From positions 2,368,501-2,432,500 of the forward strand of contig NC_059556.1 of assembly GCF_905220415.1 (NCBI RefSeq): a stretch of DNA of 64,000 nt, read 5' to 3'. Made by a program: the position numbers and the translations under genes. The number at the start of each line of letters is the position of its first letter. The first letter of the stretch is position 1. This stretch comes from Colias croceus. Taxonomy: Eukaryota > Arthropoda > Insecta > Lepidoptera > Pieridae. Below the pieces are notes generated by a model. It was not told where the DNA came from. It searched no databases and saw only the letters and a program-made list of their open reading frames with translations. Below, piece after piece: positions 1 through 10,904 of the stretch.

Positions 1-53
1 ACGCAGCCGCTGCACGAGTGGGTGCTGCCCTGGCACCCGCTGGCCGGTGAGTG

Positions 54-97
<44 letters not shown>

Positions 98-177
98 TCG
101 CACTCGTGGGACTCCACCAGCGACACGCAGCCGCTGCACGAGTGGGTGCTGCCCTGGCACCCGCTGGCCGGTGAGTG

Positions 178-217
<40 letters not shown>

Positions 218-525
218 TCGCACTCGTGGGACTCCACCAGCGACACGCAGCCGCTGCACGAGTGGGTGCTGCCCTGGCACCCGCTGGCCGGTGAGTGCAC
301 GCACACACACACACACACACACACAAACACATCGCACTCGTGGGACTCCACCAGCGACACGCAGCCGCTGCACGAGTGGGTGCTGCCCTGGCACCCGCTG
401 GCCGGTGAGTGCACGCACACACACACACACACACACACAAACACATCGCACTCGTGGGACTCCACCAGCGACACGCAGCCGCTGCACGAGTGGGTGCTGC
501 CCTGGCACCCGCTGGCCGGTGAGTG

Positions 526-571
<46 letters not shown>

Positions 572-651
572 TCGCACTCGTGGGACTCCACCAGCGACAC
601 GCAGCCGCTGCACGAGTGGGTGCTGCCCTGGCACCCGCTGGCCGGTGAGTG

Positions 652-691
<40 letters not shown>

Positions 692-771
692 TCGCACTCG
701 TGGGACTCCACCAGCGACACGCAGCCGCTGCACGAGTGGGTGCTGCCCTGGCACCCGCTGGCCGGTGAGTG

Positions 772-809
<38 letters not shown>

Positions 810-893
810 TCGCACTCGTGGGACTCCACCAGCGACACGCAGCCGCTGCACGAGTGGGTGCTGCCCTGGCACCCGCTGGCCGGTGAGTGCACG

Positions 894-949
<56 letters not shown>

Positions 950-1029
950 TCGCACTCGTGGGACTCCACCAGCGACACGCAGCCGCTGCACGAGTGGGTG
1001 CTGCCCTGGCACCCGCTGGCCGGTGAGTG

Positions 1030-1095
<66 letters not shown>

Positions 1096-1175
1096 TCGCA
1101 CTCGTGGGACTCCACCAGCGACACGCAGCCGCTGCACGAGTGGGTGCTGCCCTGGCACCAGCTGGCCGGTGAGTG

Positions 1176-1232
<57 letters not shown>

Positions 1233-1327
1233 CACATCGCACTCGTGGGACTCCGCCAGCGACACGCAGCCGCTGCACGAGTGGGTGCTGCCCTGGCACC
1301 CGCTGGCCGGTGAGTGCACGCACACAT
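1..1327 (+). repeat. Exon-donor-microsatellite tandem array in TFIP11
   Basis: About 11 near-identical units of roughly 113-148 bp. Each unit has a variable (CA)n tract, then AACACATCGCACTCG, then the TFIP11 coding segment for WDSTSDTQPLHEWVLPWHPL, then the splice donor G|GTGAGTGCACG. Starts of the ACGCAGCCGCTG segment lie near 1, 125, 245, 358, 474, 598, 718, 836, 977, 1125 and 1263. Length variation comes almost only from the CA tract. The coding part is nearly invariant; a C-to-A near 1160 (Pro to Gln), a T-to-G near 1255 and the loss of one A before the last unit are the visible changes. No pyrimidine tract precedes the duplicated coding segments, so they look like exon 3' ends with donors but no acceptors. 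Confidence 0.95.
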
Positions 1328-3240
1328 AGGCACATGCACACACGCAAATACACCGCACAAATACATAATGCACGCACACAAAATACGCTTTCGCACAGAA
1401 CATACGAGCTCACATACAACATACCGCATACACTCACCGCAGACATACACCGCAATGCACATTTAGCTGTGCCAAATGCGTGCGTATGATCCAGTACATC
1501 ATACATCAACATTACTTACCGATATATTATATACAATGTCCTATGAAATTACACTCGTTTCACAGCAACTGATTATAGTATAAGATCATCTGTCAAATAA
1601 GATAATGAAATAAGACATCTGAAATGACATCTGACAGATGAAAAAACACAAAAAATTGACTGACAGACCACATTTACTACTGATAACTGAAACTGGACTA
1701 TAAAAACTTAATAATACTATATTCTACAGGTGAAGCGTTAAGCGCCAGCGTGTACCCTTTAATTCGATCACGGCTTGCCAGCGCTCTAGCGGCCTGGCAC
1801 CCAGCAGACGCGTCAGCCAAGCCGTTGCTGGCCGCGTGGCAACAGGCGTGGGGCTCAGCGCTGACCATGATGCTGCACCACCACATTGTGCCCAAGCTGG
1901 AGCACTGCTTGCAACACGCGCCGCTCGAGCTCGTGGGGAGGGAGAATAGTGAGTGTTTTGTTGGGTTGGAAGTCACTTGCCACTTTATAGACACGTCAGT
2001 TAAGTCGTTGTTAGCTATGTCGTTTATGTAGTATTTCTGTTTTTAGAAAAAATTTTAGACTTGATGCAAAAATAATTATAATTCATTTTTATGTTAACTT
2101 AAAATTTGTTTTTTTTTTATGGTACGCATGAATAACGTGCCACGTGCACGTATAAAACGAAATGAAAAAAATTGTACTCCATATTGATAATCTTCTGAAA
2201 ACACTTTCTACGATTTTAAATTGAAATACTTTTTTTTTCAGTAATACATATCAACTTGTCACTTCGTTACTCTTTCTACGCCGCGCAGCCAAGTGCGTGC
2301 GTATAGTGAACATTATGATGATTGTTCTTATTTCGTATTTGTTTCAGCCGCTTGGCTCTGGTGCGTCCAATGGGTGGACTTAGTGGGCGCGCCCACTATA
2401 GCAGCACTAGCGGGCCGTGCGCTGTTGCCGCGCTGGCTGGGGGCGCTGGCCGCGTGGCTGAACACCGCGCCGCCGCACGCGACCGTGCTCGCCTCGTACA
2501 CGGACTTCAAGGTGAGTGGTGACGTCACACGGCAGTGCGCTGTTGCCGCGCTGAATATCGACTACAATACTCAAGTTCAATTGATGACATACAAGCCTCG
2601 CATCGTTGATTTAACAATCGAATACCCTCAAGAACATTTTAATCAAAATTTAAGACACTATTTATATCAGGATTTACACAAATCTCTGGTTAAAACTCTT
2701 TTAATTCTGATATCATTTCTAATCATTGCAATTTCAACTTTCCATCCATGAGCATGACAAATCGTTAAACACAAAGAGTGTTTCAATCTGTTCAATATTA
2801 AATCTACAATCAAACTAATTAACGTAAACATATTCCAGAAAATGTTCCCGGCCGAAGTGCTCAAAGAGCCAGTTGTTCGTGACGCGTTCCGTAAAGCCCT
2901 CGACATGATGAACAGAAGCACAGACATAGATCCCATAGAACCACCCCCACCACCACGCTTCACGATGCCAGAAAACAAACCAGAACCCTCCATCATAATA
3001 CCAGACGCTCTATCGACCAATACCCTGAAAAGTTTCTCGGAACTTTTGGAATCCAGATGTATGGAAAAAGGCATCACTTTTGTGCCAATGCCTGGAAAAA
3101 CAAGAGAAGGAAGGCCAATTTATAAGATCGGAGATATGCAGTGCTATGTTATTAGGACGATAATCATGTATTCTGATGATAATGGCAGGAATTTCGCGCC
3201 GGTCAGCATGGAGAAACTATTGAGAATGGTTGAGGAATAA
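1..3240 (+). CDS. TFIP11: TFIP11/STIP, C-terminal exons (5' part outside window)
   Basis: The C-terminal part of tuftelin-interacting protein 11, a G-patch/GCFC-domain factor that works with the DHX15 helicase in disassembling intron-lariat spliceosomes in the nucleus. Exons are joined by phase: the exon ending WVLPWHPLA (donor after 46 in the first copy, or after 1309 in the last copy of the array), 1730-1948 (VYPLIRSRLASALAAWHPAD, then IVPKLEHCL), 2348-2511 (WCVQWVDLVG, then LPRWLGALAAWL) and 2839-3240, stop TAA. From 1730 this gives 261 residues. The WHP(A/S)D, IVPKL, WL and D(M/I)MNR blocks, and the end with GITFVPMPGKTREGRPIY, follow the vertebrate protein closely. The last exon holds a Pro run and ends VEE. 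A possible poly(A) signal AATAAA (3236-3241) overlaps the stop codon. Which donor of the exon array is used cannot be read from DNA alone. Confidence 0.88.
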
Positions 3241-3760
3241 ATGTGTTGGAAATAATTGATGTTATTAGATGTCTTTTATTTAAAATTCATATTATAATCT
3301 CTATTTATGTGTAACTAGTAAATACCCAGAAAAACTCTGATCACCTAGAGTCGAAAAAGCCAATTTTGTACGATCTTTGTAAATTAATAATTGATGTTAA
3401 TAGATCATTTATTGATCAAAATATCACATTACTATAGACTATTTATGTATAATAACGAGAAAATACCACCCAAAAAAGCTTCTCTGAATTTCTAGAGTAG
3501 AAAAAGGTATGTTCGTGCGATCTTTGAAAACGGTTGAGGTATAAAAGTGTTAGAATAATTATGCCCTTTACTGATCAAAATATCACACTATTATAAACCA
3601 TAATAACTAGAAAATACCACCCAGTAAAGCTTCTCTGATCCTTTACTCCGATGCGAGCAAGGCTCTAAGGAGTGAATACGGAAATGGCATCAATTGCTTA
3701 CCATCTTTAAAAGTAGTTGAGAAATACATGTGTTTTGATGTCATTGGATGTCTTTTATTT
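3228..3760 (+). repeat. Degenerate ~165-bp tandem repeat in TFIP11 3' flank
   Basis: Three to four diverged units share the blocks GTTGAGG.ATAAA, TGATGTTA.TAGATGTCTTTTATTT, ATCAAAATATCACA, AAAATACCACCCA, AAGCTTCTCTGA and TGCGATCTTTGAAAA. The first unit starts inside the last TFIP11 codons (GGTTGAGGAATAAATGTGTTGG at 3228). Related starts are visible near 3529 (GGTTGAGGTATAAAAGTGTT) and 3716 (GTTGAGAAATACATGTGTT). The tail of the gene and its 3' UTR have therefore been duplicated in tandem and have decayed. Confidence 0.75.
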
Positions 3761-3829
3761 ATTAAAAAGCACAAAATACACCCTATTTTCATAATATAAT
3801 TTCAATGAAAAATAATTTTTTGAAGAAAA

Positions 3830-3890
3830 AAAAATTCGAACACAAGGCGGGAATCGAATCCGGGTCTATACGCCAATCCGCCATTTTTTA
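3830..3890 (-). repeat. tRNA-like retroposon (SINE) fragment
   Basis: On the minus strand the segment carries GGATTCGATTCCCGCC, which resembles the B box and T arm of a tRNA, next to an A/T-rich tail. No cloverleaf can be completed, so this is a SINE remnant and not a tRNA gene. Related pieces lie near 24030, 35085, 51490 and 55340. Confidence 0.5.
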
Positions 3891-3894
3891 AACT

Positions 3895-6561
3895 TCACTT
3901 CTTTATAGATTGTTGGTAAAGATACGCTCTTCCTAACTGATACATATTAATAGTAGCCACAATTAAATTGACAGTAAAAAGGCTGTAATTCTTCGGTTTG
4001 ATCACCAAAGAATACCGTGACCATATAAAACTAGAAATCGAAAGGGAAAAGCATTGTGGTATTGACAAGGATTCTGGTGGCCTAGTGACGTCGCCCAATC
4101 CAGCTATTACTAAGCCCTGGAAAATTAATTATAAGGTTATTCACAATAGATAAATTTGTCTGCATTCGTTGGACAATCTATGCGTACTTTCTAAAGTACG
4201 GCGAAAGGCGTAATAGAATATGTATTTTTATAACACAATGTTTTATCCTAATGCATACAGTTATAGTTGGTGGTCAAAATATTATTATGTTAGCAACTAC
4301 TTGAAATACTAAAAATCATTGAAAACATAAGGCTTGTAATTACCCATTTAAATGCTGGTGCCCAAAAAAATATTGTCTTTGGTCCTAAAACAGAATAGCA
4401 AATTTAGTGATTGCTTGACTCGTTTACTTCAAATAAGGGTGGCGCTACGGTAGCGACCTTTTTAACCCCTTGTCTGTTATAAAATCTTTAGAAGAACGAT
4501 GTCAAAAAAATCGCATCTGTGGACCCCGCTCCTGGAGCTTGATTATACCGTGACGTACCTTCTGTCGTATTTTTTACAATTGTATATCGTAAACTATATC
4601 TTTCCTACTCAAACTAACACAAAATATCAACAGAAGAACAAGGATGGCATACATCCACATGTTTACATAACAAAAACGTAGCTACGAGCGTCTCTAGCGC
4701 TTTAAAAAGTTACCGTCCAACGTCTCGATTTCGCGCGCATCGCCGACAGCGTCATTGGGTTTAGTCATCGATTTTAGGAATGTTTTACAAAGGTTTCATA
4801 TGTCTTTTATTGTTTTAACGATTCGTAAATGAACACTATGCTTTATCATGACATCTGTCATCAAATAAATGTAACAGAATTCATCCTGTCAGGTATCCAA
4901 AGTTCAAGAGGTACTTTTTTCAAGTGCTTTTTTTGTTGTTTCATTTCTCGTAACATAAAAACTTCTTACAGCCAAAACTCTTTTGTAGTCAAGTATAAGA
5001 ACCGAACTTTAATATAAGTTAATAACCTAAGCCACTTGGATTGAAGAATAATTAACGGTCCCTATTTTTTGCCCGGCGCTCGGCCGCTCGGAATGGCTAA
5101 TGTTTTTGTAAGCCTTGTATTTAAAAAAAAATGTATAGGAATGAATGGTTTTTATTATTTAATGAGTTTGTATATGTATTATTGTAAATACAATAAAACC
5201 TTTTTGTATGAATAATTATTTATTTATTTATTTTTAACGAGTTTTGTACAACCACTCAAGTGCGGGATGCCATTTTGCAAAAATCGGGTCATGTGCGGAA
5301 CCGGCTCCCGGTGCCGCCGCAGTTGGGGTTTTTGGCGGTCCATTATTTTTTTAAAGTCGATTATCTCAGATTCCTTTAACAATAGCACATTTGCAAGTTT
5401 ATATATTGATAGATAATAAAATACTCTATGCCTTGTCAAAACATGGTAATATTTAAATAAATAAAAAACAACTTGTAAGTCAAAGCAAATGTACCCTTGT
5501 AATTTTTGTTACATTTTGTCTGATAATAAAAAATTAAAACAACTGTTCAGTGAGATTTTAATATTTATTGATCCTTTGTTACACTCTTCTTACGAGAAAA
5601 TAAAAACATCATACCCTCCCATACATATTTTTTACACATTCCCTGTTTATTTTTTTGTACAAAAAACTACCCACTCAATGTGTCATCAAAAGTGGGCCAC
5701 TTAAATCATGTGGTTATGTTGTTATCTTGATTTATAGCTAGCCTGTTTTTTCCTTAACATGTCATATAAGTTAGAAAGAGGAAGGTTATTAGACCGTTTT
5801 ATAAAGCGAACGCAAAACCAACGACTGTTGATCGACCGGGAGCCGGTCGCAACGCACATGCCCCTGAATGTGGATCGACCGGCTCCCGGTCGTCCCGCAC
5901 TTGAGTGGACAATGAACTAAAAAAAATTGCTCACCCTGATTTCAAGCTAGAATTACTTATTTATTGCAAAGTAATTTATGACTAAGATATCTTTTATATA
6001 TTAGCTTGTTTCATAACGATTCGAACGATATTAGTTATACAAAGTAGCTCCCTACAAAATTTTAGAGATATCGTCATTGTTTATAACTCGCACGGTTTCG
6101 CGCTGACCACGCAGAATGGCCTTCACAGATGCGCGAAACCGTGCAAAATGGCCGCCACAGCTGAAGGGGTAAACTGTAGACCTCGGAGCAATTATTAACA
6201 AGCCGTTAATTGACCGTTATAAGTACCTACTCGGGCACTTGCATTGGTTTGAATCTGTTCCTAGCAAGTATTTTTGAAATATAATTTGCTGCTTATAGCT
6301 GGACACTTTTAACTTTAAATCACGATTCCTCTTATATTCAATGCATTGTTGTATCAAAAAAAGTAAGGGAGTTTAGTGCCAAGTTCGCGCCATATATTTA
6401 AAATTTCCTCAATATACTTAATTTCCCCAAGTTTTTAGATTTTCTTATTTAAAAAATGTTTATTCAAAGTACAGACCTGCTGGATGTTCCCATAATGGAC
6501 GAAGCGGTTGGGGTATAAATCTATCTGCTACGGAAATAATACCTTTGTATATTTTCGACAT
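3895..6561 (-). CDS. Mitochondrial pyruvate carrier 2-like protein, copy A (complete, 3 exons)
   Basis: A 115-residue MPC2-family subunit of the inner-membrane carrier that brings pyruvate into mitochondria as a heterodimer with MPC1. Exons on the minus strand are 6561-6477 (MSKIYKGIISVADRFIPQ, then LRPLWEHPA), 4384-4344 (GPKTIFFWAPAFKW) and 4116-3895 (GLVIAGLGDVTRPPESLS to SIKK, stop TGA). Phases 1 and 0 fit exactly and total 348 nt. Family blocks present are PLRPLW, FFWAP.FKW, the AGL(G)D.xRP turn, IWSRYSLVIKPKNYSLF and a short basic tail. The second and third exons are separated by a 227-bp intron; the first intron is 2.1 kb and holds a transposon at 5252-5908. Compared with copy C the third exon is more divergent (SLSISSF replaces the usual SLAATGI), which suggests a specialised paralog. 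A minus-strand AATAAA lies at 3759-3754. Confidence 0.88.
5252..5908. mobile_element. TIR transposon with ACAA target duplication in MPC2-A intron 1
   Basis: The ends are inverted copies of CCACTCAAGTGCGGGA (5252-5267 and 5893-5908). The 4-bp sequence ACAA directly precedes and directly follows the element (5248-5251, 5909-5912). Inside, near both ends, are GC-rich hairpin-forming blocks CGACCGGGAGCCGGTCG and ACCGGCTCCCGGT. No transposase reading frame is seen, so it is non-autonomous. Superfamily not recognised. Confidence 0.72.
6090..6144. other. 14-bp inverted repeat GCACGGTTTCGCGC
   Basis: Perfect arms at 6090-6103 and 6131-6144 around a 27-nt loop, in MPC2-A intron 1. Each arm is followed by a related piece (CAGAATGGCC, CAAAATGGCC). 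It may be a fragment of an inverted-repeat transposon; no function is visible. Confidence 0.6.
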
Positions 6562-7863
6562 TTTGCACACAAATTATTTTATAGTAGGATCCATTTTCAT
6601 TCATTTTCATTAAATATCGTCTGGAAGGTCTGGATCATTTATTTAATTTAAAAAATACTCAAATATTTACATTTATTCATTTAAAACATTTGTCAGTCGT
6701 TAGCTGACATAGTATTTTCAAGGTATTTTTTTTAATGTTCACAAAAGAAGGAGAGGAATCATGGAGGAAAACAAAAAAAGGAAGAAAATAACGAAAAAAA
6801 GTTTTATTTTTTAAAAAGTGTAACATGCGGATACAAAATATCAGATAACATACTTAAATGTACATAAAAATATTATAATGACTAAAATGAAATATGACAA
6901 GACATTAGGTACACTTGGTAAAAACAACTTTGGTAAAAAAATGACTTAATTTTTGCTGTTCAAAGAATGTTAATAATAATTATTATCGTTTGTATGGCAC
7001 ATATAACTAGGTACACATTTTTAGTGGAGCATAGAATATACTCAATTTGTTGTTGAAAGTGTCGTAACTAGGTTAGTGTTAGATAGGCTCTTCCTAGCCC
7101 TATAAAAAATATTACAAGTGCATAGTGGCAGTTTAAAAAAAATTCATCAAATTTTTAAATAAACACTGTAAGTAGGATGTAAATAAATGTGTAAAATATA
7201 AGGGAGCGTTTAATTATATAGCTGCTGTTGCTGTATATTAGGAAGTAGAAACTATTTATTATTTTATGATAAGACCTAAACAATACAATGTTGTTCCTTG
7301 TATGATCTGTGTATTGTTAAAAGGCACTGACCTCTATAACTATACGCTATAGAGGTCAGTGTTAAAAGGACAAATACTGCACGTAAACCCGCAAAACAAT
7401 GCATGTAAATGCTAATTTAAATACTGTTCTAAAGTAATAAAACGGAATGAACATTTGAGGAAAACTTGTGCATTAGTTATAATTATACGCACAAATATAA
7501 ACACAATGACAACGGAATAAAACGTTAATTATTTAAAAAAAAACAAAGATTTTAACAATTTAGAGATTCCCAAAAAATATGATAAGTAACTATTAATTTC
7601 TAAAAATATAGGTAGTTACATATTCATTTTATTATAAAAAAGTATAAAATAATTTGTGCATCTTAAATTTAATTTTAACTAGGTACCTAAGTAACTAATA
7701 ACTAGTTAGGTAGGTATAAAGTAATTACTTACTTTATATTTTGTGCTTTGTAATAAGTGCTGATTATGAATAAAAAGATAAAATATAGGTATTGAACATG
7801 ACTTAGGAAGTATAAGGAGTAGGTAAATTCGAATTATTTAGGTAGGTAGTTAGTAGTAGTAAC
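6562..7863. other. AT-rich intergenic region upstream of MPC2-A
   Basis: No coding region found. The stretch is very AT-rich with many short A/T runs and holds one perfect stem-loop (7325-7361). The promoter of MPC2-A should lie at its left end, but no TATA box or initiator stands out. Confidence 0.6.
7325..7361. other. Perfect 14-bp stem-loop
   Basis: CACTGACCTCTATA (7325-7338) and its complement (7348-7361) enclose a 9-nt loop. The stem is too short for a typical microRNA precursor. It may be a relic of a local inversion or template switch. Confidence 0.7.
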
Positions 7864-8285
7864 TAGAGATGCACCGAATATTCGGTTCCTATCCGGTATC
7901 CGGCTTATCCGGCCCTTTTTTACTATCCGGCCGGATACCGGATGGTAATGTACTATCAGGCCGGATACCGGATAGTAAAATTGGTAGATTTTATAAATAG
8001 AATCGAAATAAAGACAGTTGTAATTGAAGCTTTTTATTATTTTTAACGAAATTTTTTTTCACTGACACGATAAAAGTGTCTCTACCAAGAACTGTGACCG
8101 CGCGAACGTTCACTACGAAACAAGTCAAAACCTGCACTTCACAGGCGGCGTGCCGGTGCGCGACACGCACCTACGAAACTCAAAATGCCGTCGGCCGAAT
8201 ATTCGGCGGCCGGATACCGAACATTCGGCTGGTGGTCAGGCCGAACATCCGGTATCCGGCCAAACAACTATTCGTTGCATCTCTA
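7864..8285. mobile_element. hAT-type MITE with 8-bp target duplication
   Basis: Begins TAGAGATGCACCGAATA and ends with the inverted TATTCG.TGCATCTCTA. It is flanked on both sides by GTAGTAAC (7856-7863 and 8286-8293), the 8-bp target duplication expected of the hAT superfamily. The interior repeats short CCGGATA/ATTCGG motifs in both orientations. The reading frame running through it is not a gene. Confidence 0.85.
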
Positions 8286-8404
8286 GTAGTAACGAAAAAG
8301 GAAGAATATAACATATTTGTGTAACATAGGCAACCAGATTATGGTTTAAAAACATGAATAAGAGAAGTAGCTTTCTTGATGGCTTGTATTATCCAAAAAA
8401 GCGG

Positions 8405-8632
8405 TTATTCCTTCTTTTCCAAACTTCTCTGATAGCTAAATGCGCGGTAGCACTGCACGGCATTAGCGACACCTAGCGAAAAATTACACAGTGACAGAGC
8501 GTAATTAATCGGACGAATAACCAAGCAATATCTCGTCCAGATCAATCCCGTGGCCGCTAATGTGGCTGATTGTGTTGGCGATACTGTATCTAGCGGTCTG
8601 CGGTATTCATCTAACGAAGCTGCAACTAGAGC
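8405..8632 (-). CDS. MPC2-like terminal exon without visible upstream exons (copy B)
   Basis: An uninterrupted 75-codon exon plus stop, preceded on the minus strand by the acceptor TTTTCAG. It matches the third exon of MPC2 copy C in length (228 nt) and phase 0. It encodes RRPLDTVSPTQSATLAATGL, then IWTRYCLVIRPINYALSL, and ends SLEKKE, so the carrier core is kept but diverged (YCLVIRPINY for YSLVIIPKNY). No first or second MPC2 exon was found between 8633 and 11667. It may be a decayed gene, a gene whose first exons are too divergent to see, or an alternative last exon for the gene at 11668-13039, whose exon 2 ends in the matching phase. Confidence 0.7.
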   Translation of the reverse strand, partial: ALVAASLDEYRRPLDTVSPTQSATLAATGLIWTRYCLVIRPINYALSLCNFSLGVANAVQCYRAFSYQRSLEKKE

Positions 8633-9780
8633 CTGAAAATGGTGGATACATTTAGAACTAGTAGGGATATTCACAAACGACTTTCCAGTTTCTACAAAAA
8701 TATAAAAACACACTTATAAAAAAATAATCCCAATTTGATTGCATCGGAAAGTCGTTTGTGAATCATCTTTTAGATGGATAATAATGAATGTGTTAACTTT
8801 TTACCTTTGATTTTCGAACCATCTAGTCTAAAAGTTATTATGGCTGTAGGTATTATTGAGATGGGATGGGATGGGAAAATTATTTTATTATTATTTATTA
8901 AGTAACGTTTACAATCTTAAGACAATTATTGAATATAAAATCATTTGCTAATTTCATAAAAAAAATATTAGTAAGTACCTAACTACCTAACTAGTATGAT
9001 TTAAATTTTAAATGAAATGAACTTTGTATATCAAACCATTGGTTGTAGGAGACGCGGGTGTGTGTTATCTAGATTAAGATCATTAATTTATATTATCTAA
9101 GTACTTAAAGCAATTCAAACATCACAATAAACGTTTGTTTGCATAACAAGTCACATGATTTCTGTATTTCAATGATAATATACTATCATACACATACATA
9201 CCTATATGTAAATGAACGAATTTTCCACTTGCCTTATACAAAATATATAAACTGAGGTAGAAGCAGCATACGCGAAAAAACACGTTCGTCTGAACTCTGA
9301 AGTCAGCTAATTAGCCGGGTTACGACTTACGTTGCTATCTCTTTTCGGCTAATGGTTAAATGTATATTCTATCTTTGTCTCACCATGGAGTACTCGAATG
9401 CATGTTTGTGTGTAGAATGTTTAAGAGATACTTTAACTGCTAGTTTCTTCGCATCTTAGAGTATTCATACTACTGAAATATATACTCTAAGGTTCGCATA
9501 TACCGCTTCTACGTCATTTTATATGTATATTGTATTCTAAGCCACATGCAAATATTTGAATCCATGTTACAGGCGTGCCGTATCATGCACATAGCACATG
9601 CATAAAAAATAATGGATAAGAAAGAAAAGAAAATATTGCAATAGAAAAATATATTTTCTAACCATAAAAAGGTGTTACAAAAATAGTCCATCTTTTTCAA
9701 ATCGCTTTATTTAACATGATTTTTAATTGATACAATTTCACTTAGAGTATATATACTATCTATAGAGTGCGAACAACCAA
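8633..9780. other. AT-rich intergenic stretch with a short inverted pair
   Basis: No supported gene. GATTCACAAACGACTTTCC-like sequence occurs in opposite orientations near 8668-8688 and 8747-8767, suggesting a small palindromic relic just upstream of MPC2-B. TATACTCTA motifs recur near 9480 and 9745 in opposite orientations. Otherwise A/T-rich with nothing recognised. Confidence 0.5.
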
Positions 9781-9898
9781 GTGGGAACAGTAGGCACAGG
9801 TGGGAACAACACGACGTTCCCGCCGCGAGCGCTCGCAGTCGTGGTTGAGTGCTCACGAAGTGCGTTGCTCTGGATTTTTTTTCATATTACGAATAAAC

Positions 9899-9978
9899 AT
9901 GGTGAAATGTGCTGTTCTATCTTGCAAAAACGATACTAGAAAATACACAAAATTGAAATCCACTATCACATTCCATCA
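9899..9978 (+). CDS. First exon of a THAP-type zinc-finger protein (partial)
   Basis: ATG opens MVKCAVLSCKNDTRKYTKLK followed by STITFH, then CA and a good donor GTAAGT. The C-x4-C pair close to the start and the ITFH block match the N-terminus of the THAP DNA-binding domain, a C2CH zinc finger found in chromatin regulators and P-element transposases. The next exon should begin by finishing the codon after FH and continue with Phe-Pro; I could not find it in the following 1.7 kb. The upstream 100 bp are unusually GC-rich (GACGTTCCCGCCGCGAGCGC), as for a promoter, and a second GC-rich patch follows at 10020-10110. It could be a host gene start or a remnant of a transposase gene. Confidence 0.5.
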
Positions 9979-10904
9979 GTAAGTCGATTGTTATACTTAT
10001 TTTTATGAAAATAAATCTAGCATCGCGGGGGTGAAGGGTAGGTGAGAGGCGGACACGCGCAGGCTTGCTCGCGCGCCTCACTGCCGCCACGTGATCGTAG
10101 TGATGTGACCTGACCAACGCTGTACTCGATATAAAGTTTACTAGAAGAACTATATTTTAACAAATTATTTATTTAACTTAAAATTTAAAACTCTTTTAAA
10201 AATGTATTATAAATATATTTGTGGTGTGTTTTGTATGATACACTTTCTAATATTATGAATGCGAATGTAAATGTAAAGTATGTAATGTTACGATATATTT
10301 TCTGAACCGCTAAATTGATTTTGAAGATTTTGATAGTAGAATGGATAAAATTAAATAAAAAAATTATTAATATTATTTATTATATTATCATTTTAAATTA
10401 ATAATTATTTCTTAATATTTTTTACCATTTTTAAAACATTATTATTATGGTTTGATTTATTATTAAAGAAATAGCACTAAACCTGATCTTTTATTTTATT
10501 AACTTTATTATTTAAAAAGTACTCACGTTTTTCTGATATTCCAATTAAACATATTTTTTTAAAGTACTTATAATTAATACAAGAAAATTTCATATATAAT
10601 ATTAAATATTCAAATGGAATAAACAAACTTTATTCAGTTGGTAGACAAATTTAAAATTACATATTTATACTTTATTCGTATATTTTTCCTTTAATAACTT
10701 ATTGAACATAAAATTTACTTATGATACATATTTATTTACATTACTTATCGACAGTTCAACACGCAATTGATACCTACCCATCCCTATTTGTCACACACAC
10801 ATCTATATAGTATCTATAGCTCATCTGCCTACGATGCGCAATAAGCAATTTGTGTAATACACTCGCTCTATACTATTGTAATATATACTCTAAGCAATTT
10901 CATA

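Noticed and set aside
47..1489. Several overlapping open frames rich in Thr-His or Arg-Thr across the CA repeats
   Set aside because: They are by-products of the CA microsatellite and the duplicated TFIP11 segment; none has its own start context, and the TFIP11 exons explain the coding part.
1698..1994. 98-codon open frame on the minus strand
   Set aside because: Exact antisense shadow of the TFIP11 exon at 1730-1948.
3846..3890. Possible tRNA gene (GGATTCGATTCCCGCC)
   Set aside because: The T-arm-like block has no matching acceptor, D or anticodon arms; similar pieces recur as retroposon tails.
4499..4681. 60-codon open frame upstream of MPC2-A exon 2
   Set aside because: No domain, signal peptide or splice context; low-complexity ending and antisense to the MPC2-A intron.
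7325..7361. microRNA precursor
   Set aside because: A stem of only 14 bp is far too short for a Drosha/Dicer substrate.
8076..8324. 82-codon open frame
   Set aside because: Runs through the hAT MITE and past its end; no domain, composition of repeated CCGGATA motifs.
9241..9275. let-7-like start CTGAGGTAGAAGC
   Set aside because: Only the seed resembles let-7; the rest differs and no precursor hairpin is visible.
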